This document shows positions 1 through 5,849 of a stretch of DNA of 6,379 nt, piece by piece. The stretch spans positions 76-6,454 of the forward strand of contig JADFIX010000242.1 in assembly GCA_022566435.1 (NCBI GenBank), given 5' to 3'. A program made the translations under genes and the position numbers. The DNA is from Planctomycetota bacterium. GTDB lineage: Bacteria > Planctomycetota > Phycisphaerae > UBA1845. How positions within the stretch are numbered: the first letter of the stretch is position 1; each line of letters opens with the position of its first letter. The notes under the pieces were generated by a model. That model ran no database searches. It worked only from the letters and a program-made list of their open reading frames with translations, and was not told where the DNA came from.

Positions 1-192
1 GAGAAGCAAGGAGGCAAGGACGATCGCGTAGTTGAAATTGGGATCATACGTCGCGGCGCTGTTCAGGCACGGCTCAAGCAGCATGGGTTGGAATCGCGTC
101 GGAACACCCGGATGAGCGCTTATCGATCGCGACCTGTATTGGCCAGTCTTGTTCGCATTCTGTTTCTCTTGGGAATCAGCTTTCTGTTTCAT
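1..192 (-). CDS. Possible N-terminal part of an unrecognised protein, running off the left edge
   Basis: An open minus-strand frame starts at an ATG at 192 and stays open for 64 codons to the window edge. The product begins MKQKADSQEKQNANK, is polar and basic at first, and turns hydrophobic near the edge (YAIVLASLL). The codons nearest the edge are rich in G or C at third positions, as in real genes of this window. I do not recognise a family. The ATG has no convincing Shine-Dalgarno sequence, only a weak AAGAG-like stretch. A plus-strand frame over the same bases is also open (1-216) and ends in a hydrophobic stretch, so the coding strand is not certain. The call rests on openness and codon feel only. 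Confidence 0.3.
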   Translation of the reverse strand, partial: MKQKADSQEKQNANKTGQYRSRSISAHPGVPTRFQPMLLEPCLNSAATYDPNFNYAIVLASLLL

Positions 193-507
193 GAGCGTGC
201 TCTTGATGTTGGATAGAATCAACCGTTGCGGTCTAATAAGATTTGCACCGATTTGCGGCTGAAAAAAAGCGGCCGCGTCGAACAAAACGAATCGCCGGGG
301 CTCCGAGCTCAGGTCGCACGGACCGACTGTCAGCGAAACAGTTTCACGACCGATAACCACTGTCGCCGGAAATCGGTAAGTGCATACATGTCAATGATTT
401 ACTGGTGATTTGACCCGTTCTGTAGTAGACTGAAATCAGCCGAAATGGCGTCAGAATGTAGTACGTACGTAGCACGGACCAACTGCCGGTTGAGGGAGCA
501 TGGAGCC
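193..507. other. Gene-poor stretch upstream of the integrase remnant
   Basis: I see no supported gene here. One short open frame (226-408, from a TTG) has no recognisable protein features. A tRNA was looked for, because the integrase type that follows often inserts at tRNA 3' ends, but no T-arm motif or cloverleaf was seen. A loose direct repeat (313-331 and 469-487, 16 of 19 bases alike) is the only structure noted. Confidence 0.5.
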
Positions 508-753
508 ATGCCGAAGCCCGTCACGAGGTTCAGCTTCACGAGGGCGGCTATCGTAGCGATTAAGCCACCCACCGACCAGGAGCGCGTTTACGTCTACGAC
601 AAGCGCACACCGGCCCTTGCACTTTGCGTTACAACAAGAGGAAGCCGGACCTTCTATGTATACCGTCGCATCCATGGGCGACCGGTTCGTGTTCGGCTGG
701 GACGGTTCCCCGAGATGACGATTGACTTGGCGCGGAAGCAAGCGGCGAAGTGA
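508..753 (+). pseudogene. N-terminal remnant of a P4-type tyrosine integrase (DUF4102 arm-binding domain)
   Basis: The 81-residue product matches the N-terminal arm-type DNA-binding domain (DUF4102, Arm-DNA-bind_3) of P4-like phage and genomic-island integrases. Visible family landmarks are the opening FTRAAI (residues 10-15), VYVYDKRTPALAL (27-39), V-T-x-x-G-S-R-T-F-Y-V-Y-R (41-53), and GRPVRVRLGRFPEMTIDLAR (57-76). In intact integrases this domain is followed by a core-binding domain and a catalytic domain, for about 400 residues in all. Here a TGA stops the frame just after QAAK, and nothing after it resumes the family sequence. The ATG at 508 is preferred because it begins where family members begin and has GAGGGA at 492-497. 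An upstream in-frame ATG at 445 only adds residues unlike the family. It is inferred to be non-functional, a relic of an integrated element. Confidence 0.8.
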
Positions 754-1051
754 AGGGTTGGCTTCAGCGAACCGGAGCGATGCTGTGAAGATCTCCACCA
801 TTCTCGACCACATCGACAATGGGCACTGAGCATTGCCCGAGGACGAGATCGAGCAACTTGGTGGTCAGACGCGATTCCTGGTGCGGACTCAATCACTGGG
901 CGTTTCAGCCCGTAACCGGAAGTTGGCCGATGTCGCCTTCCACCCACATTTGGGACAACTAGCCCGGACCCGAGCTCAAGCTACGCCGGCCCGTGAGGCG
1001 GGATCGCGACGACCGGTCGCCTTTATTAGCCGGTGGCGACAATAGGATATC
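754..1051. other. Non-coding or fully decayed spacer between two recombinase remnants
   Basis: No frame here resembles a core-binding or catalytic integrase domain, so the two recombinase pieces cannot be joined through it. An open frame at 833-1045 has an Arg-rich, patternless product and is not supported. The end of the stretch carries AGGA (1044-1047) just before the ATG at 1052. Confidence 0.5.
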
Positions 1052-1495
1052 ATGTCCTACACCTTTCGCCGAGAGCCGCTTCGGGCTGGCAACGTCGACC
1101 CGTTGGCCAACGCCTGCGAGAGCTTCGAGGAGAAGCTGGTCGTCTGGACGCTACTGGACACCGGCGTCCGCGTGAGTGAGTACTGTAACCTTCGGCCGGA
1201 GAATGTCGAGTGGCAGTTCGAGCGGATCGTGGTGTACGGCAAAGGCGGCCCGTTTGGAAGCAAGAGCAAGCGGCGCGTGGTGCCGATGACGCCGCGCGTC
1301 CGGAAGCTGCTTGAGGTGCGTTTTGTTACGCACCGAGGGATTGGCATGACCCAGCGGACCGTCAAATGGGTGGCCGCGCGTGCTGGGATCGTTCAGCACA
1401 CTACGCCGCTTGTCATACGGCACACCCTGGAACAACGGACCCTCACGGCTCAGCTGGACTGGTACACGGGGATTGGATTTCGGCATGGTGTGTAG
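1052..1495 (+). pseudogene. Tyrosine recombinase catalytic-domain remnant (XerC/XerD-like), active-site tyrosine missing
   Basis: The 147-residue product resembles the catalytic domain of XerC/D-type tyrosine recombinases. LLDTGVRVSE (34-43) carries the first catalytic arginine, R40. VVYGKGGPFGSKSKRRVVP (60-78) is the usual beta-hairpin with candidate catalytic lysines. TTPLVIRHT (117-125) corresponds to the TPHxLRHT box with R123 and H124, but the first His of that box is Leu (L120). After residue 125 the similarity stops. The expected G-H/W box and the nucleophilic Tyr are absent, so the protein should be inactive. The start MSYTFRREPL and immediate entry into the catalytic domain recall, from memory, short recombinases of about 190 residues that lack a core-binding domain. 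If that is right, the N terminus is intact and only the C terminus is lost. The ATG has AGGA four bases upstream. It appears to be from a different subfamily than the remnant at 508-753. Confidence 0.72.
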
Positions 1496-1728
1496 TTGAG
1501 GACACGGGCTCGTTCACAGTATCTGCGGACATCATGGCCAAGCTGCCAGATCGTGAAGCGCGTTCACCGTTATCAATTGCGGCAAGTCGTGTTCGCACGC
1601 TGCAGGTCGAGGTGGAACTCGCCGAAGGCGGAACCGGAATTGTTCAGATTGAAGGCCGGTTAGGGTGTCACGGCAAGGAAGGCGAACGCGGTGACGAGAT
1701 CGTCGAGGATCCCGCCGGGGACACTTAG
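1489..1728 (+). pseudogene. Open segment of unknown origin, probably the C-terminal end of a lost gene
   Basis: After the recombinase similarity ends near 1428, another plus-strand frame stays open to a TAG at 1726-1728. Its product includes TGSFTVSADIMAKLPDREA, then alternating hydrophobic and polar residues (RTLQVEVELAEGGTGIVQIE), and an acidic end (GDEIVEDPAGDT). The alternation suggests beta strands of an exported protein. I do not recognise the family. An internal ATG at 1534 has no clear ribosome binding site, so this is more likely the tail of a gene cut by the integration or deletion that removed the recombinase C terminus. The frame overlaps the last codons of the recombinase frame in another register. 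It also meets the opposing minus-strand frame tail to tail, with the two stop codons sharing bases 1726-1727. Confidence 0.35.
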
Positions 1729-1922
1729 GCCAAGCGGCCGCTGCGATTCGCTGTGCTGAATCTAATCGTTTGTAGCACCGCTAATCCAAGGAATATCAGC
1801 ATCATGGGCAAACGGCCGAATGCCCCGCACATAGGCGCGGTCTCCGGTCCATCCTCGTCTGGTACGTTCGGACCTGACGGAAGATCTGCCGAATCGCAAC
1901 GATTCTCGCTTTCAACCGGCAT
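1725..1922 (-). pseudogene. C-terminal remnant of an exported protein with Cys-Gly hydrophobic Arg tail
   Basis: The 65-residue frame ends in a tail typical of a C-terminal membrane anchor or sorting signal: APMCGAFGRLPMMLIFLGL (about residues 29-47), continuing hydrophobic to about residue 53 and then basic (R54, R60, R63). Before it is an acidic, Pro/Gly-rich linker (DLPSGPNVPDEDGPETAP). This is how exported proteins of several bacterial groups end. In the same frame a stop lies at 1983-1985, and residues between it and M1 are unremarkable, so no domain for the anchor to serve is left. The likely reading is a gene whose front was lost or frameshifted. The tail resembles that of the NHL/MopE protein just upstream. 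A genuine short protein starting at 1922 cannot be excluded, but it has no signal peptide. Confidence 0.45.
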
Positions 1923-2047
1923 ATGCCGTGCAGCGAAATGCGCCGAACGCCCCGCCGATCGCGACGCGCTTGAGTTTTGTGCTCAGGGATCCGGTTGACG
2001 CAGATCATTCAAACATGGATTTCGAGACCACGTTTTCTTGTGGCGTT

Positions 2048-2066
2048 GAAAAACCGCCGGCCGGTC
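2048..2066 (-). terminator. Weak candidate intrinsic terminator after the NHL/MopE gene
   Basis: On the minus strand, about 20 bases after the TAA at 2086, the sequence reads ACCG-GCCGG-CGGT followed directly by a run of T (ACCGGCCGGCGGTTTTT). The stem is only four base pairs, with a possible fifth G-T pair, so the hairpin is short, but its position and T-run fit an intrinsic terminator. Confidence 0.35.
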
Positions 2067-2085
2067 GCAGAGGGCGCACACCGCG

Positions 2086-2596
2086 TTATCGGCGCGGTAG
2101 AACGTGGCCACGCCGACAAGCGATGGATAACGAAAGCAGCCCGAGCAGGATCATGAGAAAGGTGCCCATCATCGCCGCACCGCACAATACGGGAGTGGCT
2201 CTCCCGGCGGTCGGCCCGTCATTCATCGTGGGATCCATGTCACTCGTACCATCATCAAGACCGTTATCCGGCTCGGTGGCGCCAGGATTGACGTTCGGGT
2301 CGGCATCGTCGCAATCAGCCGGAGGATCGAAGCCGTCACCATCGCCGTCCGAGTCGGGCGTGATCTTGAAAGCGTCCGTCACCGGAACCTCCCGCCACGT
2401 AGACGTTGCCCGCGGCGTCCACGGCGACGCCGCTAGGACCAAGGAGGATGTTGTCCGCGCCGTCGCCGGTGCGGTCGATGATTTCGGTGATGGTAAGCTG
2501 AGCGGTCACCCGGCTTGAGCCGAGGGCGGATACGACCAAGATAGCCGCAAGCGAGAATAAGATGCAACGATGGTGGTGTGGTTGTCGTCTGTACAT
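2086..2596 (-). pseudogene. Exported NHL-repeat/MopE-motif protein with C-terminal anchor, broken by a frameshift
   Basis: The first frame (2596-2336) begins with a Sec signal peptide (basic start, hydrophobic core CILFSLAAILVVSALG, likely cleavage after VTA at residue 32). One NHL-type repeat follows (GPSGVAVDAAGNVYVAGG, residues 53-70), the strand pattern of extracellular beta-propellers. At about 2377 the reading moves by one base: GGSGD in the first frame continues as DAFKITP in the second frame (in minus ORF 2442-2086), which is the usual end of such a repeat. The second frame then gives Asp/Gly-rich DSDGDGDGFD and DCDDADPNVNPGATE, matching the MopE-like putative metal-binding motif, and ends in LCGAAMMGTFLMILLGLLS plus RRGHVLPRR, a Cys-Gly hydrophobic Arg tail. 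The restored protein is about 169 residues. Family members usually carry many NHL repeats, so this copy is also short. The ATG at 2596 has AGGAG at 2603-2607. The shift may be a real mutation or a sequencing error. Confidence 0.72.
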
Positions 2597-2726
2597 GGGA
2601 AGCTCCTATCGGAATTCGCCCACGTGCGTCGGGGAGTCGCGCTGCTTGGCGTGGCGACGCTCTCCTCCGCAACGGGCTATCGTGTCAGAAACGTCCAGCG
2701 GCCATTCGTTGCGTCGTGTCCAGTCC

Positions 2727-4925
2727 TCATGGGTCGTTCGCTTCAATCTCAAAGGCCCCCATATCGACGATTGGCGGCGTGCCGCAGTCGGCATCAGGTT
2801 CGGGGCAGTTCGGCGTGTTGGGGTCGTCCGCAAAGCGCGGATTGCCGTCGATATCGGTGATGATACCTTCCGGCACCGCCGCGTTGCTGCCGGAGTCTAT
2901 TGCGGGCGAACCGGGCAAAATGCGAAGATCATGATCGCCGTTTCCAAGCGTGCCGTTAGGGCCGTCGGCGTCGACGAACAGGGGGTCGGCGTCAATGTTG
3001 CCAACTCCGCCGGCACCGGTCCAGCCGCCCTGAACAACGCTGTAATTGACCACCGGTGTTCCGGTTAGGCCTGTGTTAAAGATCTGCGGGGAGCGGTTAC
3101 CCCAAAGGATGCAGTTGGTCACCGTCGGACTACTGCGGTTGTTGCCCATCCCGCCGCCGAAAACGCCCGAGTTCCCGCTGAACGTGCAGTTGGTCACCAC
3201 CGGATTGCTGACAATCTGGTTGTACATCCCGCCGCCGGAAACGGCCGAGTTTCCGCTGAACGTGCAGTTGGTCACCGTCGCGTGGCTGTTGCCGATGTTG
3301 TACATTCCGCCACCGTTTTCTGCGGCCGAGTTTCCGCTGAAAGCGCAGTTGGTCACCGTTGGATTGCTGCGATTGTTATTGCGTATTCCGCCGCCGGTAG
3401 CGGCCGAGTTTCCGCTGAACTTGCAGTTGGCCACCGTCGGGTTGCTGGCGTTATTATTCATTCCACCACCCCCGACGCGGAAGCCCCTGGCCATGTTCCC
3501 GATGAAACTGCAGTTGGTCACCGTCGGGTTACTACCGTTGCCGTTGTACATCCCGCCGCCAGTTGCGGCAGTATTCCCTTCGAAGGTGCAGTTTGTGACC
3601 GTTGGGCTGCCGTCGGAATTGTACATCCCGGCGCCCAGATTGTAGGGATTGGTTCCGTTGGCGTTTGCCGCCGTGATGCTGAAACCGTCGAGAATTGCCG
3701 TAGAGTTAGTGCCGCTTCCGGTGACGATGTGAAAGCTGTTTTGGTTGTTGCCTTGCATTATGTTGCAGAAGCCGTCCACGCACAGTCCGCCGATCTCTCC
3801 GCAATCCAAATCCTGTACGCAAGCCCTGGCCAGGGCACCGCTGAGGATCGTCTCGTAAAGGACAATATCGCGCACGTCGGGATTTGGCGCGCCAAGACCT
3901 GCATAACCGCCGTAGATCGCCACGCCACTTAATAGTTGGAACGTCGCAAAACGGTCTCCGGGAGCGACGTTCCCAGCTTCATCTTGATCAGCCCTGTAAA
4001 TCCCCACGGCCACGTGGATCTCGTCGCCGGTGCTGACTACCGCGAGGGCATCCTGCAGATGCGTGAACGCGGTGGCCCAATTGGTACCGTCTCCGCCAAC
4101 AGGTGCGATGTCATCGACGTAGATCGTGTCCGCGCCGTCGCTGACTTCATCGCCTGTGTCCTCGTCGCTGCCGTCGGCTGTGCCGTCGGTGACCTCCGTG
4201 ATAGCGTCGACGGACAAGTTCATCAGGGCGTACCATATTTCACTGCCGGGCGGTTCTTCGTAACGTACCTGAAAGTAGGTTAGATCAAAGTCGGATAGGA
4301 GCGGAACGTCGTGTGGTATTGATCTGTCGTTCAGAAGGGTTCCTGTGGTATCGTGCAATATGAGCGCCATATCGACATTGAAGCCATCAATCTCCCGAGC
4401 AATGTTATGGCCCCAGAACGACAGCGCATCCATTTCCTCTCGGTCTACGATCACAATTTTATCATTTCTGACGTCGATCTGAAAATCCGGGCGAAAATCA
4501 GACGCCTTGGAACCTGCTACGAGTAAGACAGAACCCAATTCAAGCTCAAAGTTCGCTGGTGGGGCATCGAATCTTCCGAATCCCATGGCGTTGCTCGTGT
4601 CATACATGATTCGACCAACGCCCTGCTGACCCACCGCGATTTCGTCCGTTCGAGAATATGTAACTGTTACTTCGAAACCAAAAGTAACCAGTGCCGAGGC
4701 GATCGCATCGGGTGAAGCATCGCCAGAGGAATCGAGTGTCGGCGATTCATTCGCCGGACCCAGACCCACGTTTGCTGCGTCGTCTGATTCAAGACTTTCC
4801 GGTACGGGGGGTGGACATCCGGCTAGACAAATGAAGGGCACAATAATGATCGCAGTCGAGAGATACCGCGTGACGTTTTGTGCAACACACGTAAGGAAAG
4901 TGAGCCGTTCGATGGTCGTTTTCAC
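2727..4925 (-). CDS. Large beta-helix lipoprotein with choice-of-anchor Q C-terminal domain
   Basis: The 732-residue product has a lipoprotein signal peptide: hydrophobic stretch at 22-35 and lipobox LAGC with the acylated Cys at 37. A Pro/Asp/Ser-rich linker follows to about 75. Residues 75-245 form a domain I do not recognise. An acidic linker (246-265) leads to a right-handed beta-helix that starts with TIYVDDIAPVGGDGTNWATA (267-286). Its coils include seven repeats of about 26 residues (440-610) with core PTVTNCTFSGN and GGGMYN, as in chlamydial Pmp-like and many planctomycete surface proteins. A Cys-rich insert lies at 366-391. The C terminus (DADPLFVDADG, LRILPGSPAIDSGSN, DIDGNPRFADD, DMGAFE; 645-726) matches choice-of-anchor Q proteins. 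GTG at 4925 is the only usable start; AGGA lies 11 bases upstream, and a four-codon mini-frame overlaps it. It probably sits on the outer membrane or cell surface. Substrate and role are unknown. Confidence 0.88.
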   Translation of the reverse strand: MKTTIERLTFLTCVAQNVTRYLSTAIIIVPFICLAGCPPPVPESLESDDAANVGLGPANESPTLDSSGDASPDAIASALVTFGFEVTVTYSRTDEIAVGQQGVGRIMYDTSNAMGFGRFDAPPANFELELGSVLLVAGSKASDFRPDFQIDVRNDKIVIVDREEMDALSFWGHNIAREIDGFNVDMALILHDTTGTLLNDRSIPHDVPLLSDFDLTYFQVRYEEPPGSEIWYALMNLSVDAITEVTDGTADGSDEDTGDEVSDGADTIYVDDIAPVGGDGTNWATAFTHLQDALAVVSTGDEIHVAVGIYRADQDEAGNVAPGDRFATFQLLSGVAIYGGYAGLGAPNPDVRDIVLYETILSGALARACVQDLDCGEIGGLCVDGFCNIMQGNNQNSFHIVTGSGTNSTAILDGFSITAANANGTNPYNLGAGMYNSDGSPTVTNCTFEGNTAATGGGMYNGNGSNPTVTNCSFIGNMARGFRVGGGGMNNNASNPTVANCKFSGNSAATGGGIRNNNRSNPTVTNCAFSGNSAAENGGGMYNIGNSHATVTNCTFSGNSAVSGGGMYNQIVSNPVVTNCTFSGNSGVFGGGMGNNRSSPTVTNCILWGNRSPQIFNTGLTGTPVVNYSVVQGGWTGAGGVGNIDADPLFVDADGPNGTLGNGDHDLRILPGSPAIDSGSNAAVPEGIITDIDGNPRFADDPNTPNCPEPDADCGTPPIVDMGAFEIEANDP
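3096..3605 (-). repeat. Seven imperfect tandem repeats of about 78 bp inside the beta-helix gene
   Basis: Each unit encodes one coil of the beta-helix. On the plus strand the sequence TGCAGTTGGTCACCGTCGG or a close variant recurs seven times, from about 3110 to about 3588. The Cys of the TNC core lies at residues 446, 472, 501, 527, 554, 580 and 605, so spacing is 25-29 residues. The units are similar enough to recombine, so copy number may vary between strains and assemblies may collapse here. Confidence 0.9.
3753..3830 (-). other. Region coding for a Cys-rich insert in the beta-helix
   Basis: Residues 366-391 of the large lipoprotein contain C369, C375, C382 and C387 in the pattern C-x5-C-x6-C-x4-C, with acidic residues around the first two (VQDLDC) and CVDGFC at the end. 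This resembles the small Cys-rich repeats seen in myxobacterial and other exported proteins. It falls in a loop between the coil ending ETILSGALA and the strand SFHIVTGSGTNS, and would form two disulfides once exported. Confidence 0.6.
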
Positions 4926-4936
4926 CCTGATCGCAT
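4922..4936 (-). promoter_or_regulatory. Four-codon mini-frame overlapping the GTG start of the beta-helix gene
   Basis: ATG-CGA-TCA-GGG-TGA (MRSG stop) ends with its TGA overlapping the GTG start as GTGA. This arrangement is used for translational coupling. AGGA abuts the mini-frame ATG directly, which is a poor spacing for it, but is 11 bases from the GTG. It may be chance. Confidence 0.25.
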
Positions 4937-4996
4937 TCCTATTCCATGTCCGATGATCTGGGCGGCGCTGGCGTGGCTGTGTAGGCTAGGCTTCCG

Positions 4997-5386
4997 CTAA
5001 TTCCAGACAGCTGCGGCTATATCACGGAAGCAGGCTGCACAGGCCATTTCCCAGGCTTCGCCTCCGGTGATGGAAGTGCATCTTATCAAACTACCGTAAG
5101 CGCCCACCGTGCAGCCGTCGTCGTGTATGCCCTGTGCCGAATTGAATAGTCTCTCAAATCTGTCATCGGTCATATTACTCCACTCAAAACAGGTGGAACG
5201 AGCATCAGCACGAGAAACTCCACTTGGGAGTAGGGACGGATCGCCCGGTGTATTATGACACCATTCGTTTATTCCCTGCTCAGAAGGCGCGTCTGCTATT
5301 TGCCCAGACGGATCGTCTCCCACCTCAGCCACAGAAGGGCATCCGGCGACAACGACAAGCAACACCGACAACAACAACACTTTCAT
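4997..5386 (-). CDS. Small Cys-rich lipoprotein of unknown function (paralogue 1)
   Basis: The 129-residue product starts with a lipoprotein signal peptide (MKVLLLSVLLVVVAGC, lipobox Cys at 16). The mature part begins with an acidic linker and holds six further Cys (43, 66, 92, 103, 116, 119), enough for three disulfides. A segment from MTDDRFERL (72-80) to the C terminus (GGE at 108-110, CAAC at 116-119, W128) matches the neighbouring small protein at 5850-6164. I know no named family for it. The frame is open upstream to 5611, but the ATG at 5386 is chosen because it gives the signal peptide and has GGGAG seven bases before it. The gene ends 71 bases before the beta-helix gene on the same strand, so the two may share a transcript. 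It is likely membrane-anchored by a lipid and faces the periplasm or outside. Confidence 0.8.
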   Translation of the reverse strand: MKVLLLSVLLVVVAGCPSVAEVGDDPSGQIADAPSEQGINEWCHNTPGDPSLLPSGVSRADARSTCFEWSNMTDDRFERLFNSAQGIHDDGCTVGAYGSLIRCTSITGGEAWEMACAACFRDIAAAVWN

Positions 5387-5393
5387 GGCACGA

Positions 5394-5398
5394 CTCCC
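5394..5398 (-). promoter_or_regulatory. Ribosome binding site that fixes the start of paralogue 1
   Basis: GGGAG lies seven bases before the ATG at 5386. It supports the short form with a signal peptide at its N terminus over the 204-residue extended frame that begins at 5611. Confidence 0.65.
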
Positions 5399-5741
5399 GC
5401 TCGATTCGGCGGCCGTGGCGTCTCCGACCTGCCCACGCATTCTACCACAAATGTCGTTCGCTACGAAATGAAACGGCTGAAATCGCCTGAAACGGACATT
5501 TCCCATTTGAGGCCTCCAAACTCGCAATTCTACCGGATTTTGGCCCAATCTCAAAACCGAACGACCTTGCTGACGACAATTGCTTGTTCTTGAACGCCAA
5601 ATCCGGCCCATTTCCGCTTGTCAGAGTGATGCGTGGGGCGTTTGCCCGCCTGTCCCTCTCGTTTATTCCGTACGCCTTGCCAACAAAGGACTTACGAATG
5701 GACTCCTTCGACGCCTCGGCAACCGTTGACAACCTGGGCTC

Positions 5742-5766
5742 GAGGTTCGCAGAATGATCGAACCTC
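5742..5766. repeat. Perfect 8-bp inverted repeat
   Basis: GAGGTTCG and CGAACCTC form an exact 8-bp stem with a 9-base loop (CAGAATGAT). On the plus strand TTTATT follows, which is terminator-like, but no plus-strand gene precedes it. On the minus strand it lies 84 bases or more beyond the stop of paralogue 2 and lacks a T-run. Confidence 0.6.
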
Positions 5767-5772
5767 TTTATT

Positions 5773-5789
5773 ACGCGCGCCACGCGCGT
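5773..5789. repeat. 6-bp GC-rich inverted repeat next to the first
   Basis: ACGCGC and GCGCGT form a stem with a 5-base loop (GCCAC), six bases from the neighbouring 8-bp hairpin and about 60 bases after the stop of paralogue 2 on the minus strand. The pair may act as a transcription end or RNA-stabilising structure for that gene. There is no T-run, so an ordinary intrinsic terminator is unlikely. Confidence 0.4.
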
Positions 5790-5849
5790 TCCGGAAATTC
5801 AGATGCGATTGCTCTAGCGTAGCTCGTGCCTGTCAGGTCGATCATGCCA

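Larger units (their letters stand above)
5387..5849. other. Intergenic region between the two small lipoprotein genes
   Basis: This 463-base gap holds no supported gene. Minus-strand frames running through it (5442-5783, and 5387-5611 ahead of the lipoprotein start) give products with no domain, signal or sensible composition. It contains the ribosome binding site of the downstream gene and two inverted repeats near 5742-5789. Its length suggests that the two small lipoprotein genes have separate promoters, though I could not pick out a convincing -35/-10 pair on the minus strand. Confidence 0.5.

Noticed and set aside
313..487. Loose direct repeat (313-331 and 469-487, 16 of 19 bases)
   Set aside because: Only two copies, imperfect, with no link to a gene or element end.
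833..1045. Open frame between the recombinase remnants as a possible core-binding domain
   Set aside because: The product has no helical pattern or residues of that domain and looks like random Arg-rich translation.
267..1741. Direct repeat AAGCGGCCGC at 267-276 and 1732-1741 as attachment sites flanking the recombinase remnants
   Set aside because: Ten bases around a GC palindrome are expected by chance in GC-rich DNA, and no longer identity extends beyond them.
3046..3645. Long open plus-strand frame with repeats such as FPLNVQLVTVGLL
   Set aside because: It is the mirror of the tandem repeats of the beta-helix gene; the periodicity of that gene keeps the opposite frame open. No signal, start site or known domain.
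5387..5611. N-terminal extension of small lipoprotein 1 (75 more residues)
   Set aside because: It would bury the signal peptide and lipobox inside the protein, and the ATG at 5386 has a good ribosome binding site.
5726..5755. Plus-strand TTGACA with an 18-base spacer to CAGAAT as a promoter
   Set aside because: The -10 match is weak, it runs into the hairpin, and no plus-strand gene lies downstream.
5442..5783. Minus-strand frame of 113 residues in the intergenic gap
   Set aside because: No recognisable domain, signal peptide or ribosome binding site, and it would overlap the upstream region of lipoprotein 1.
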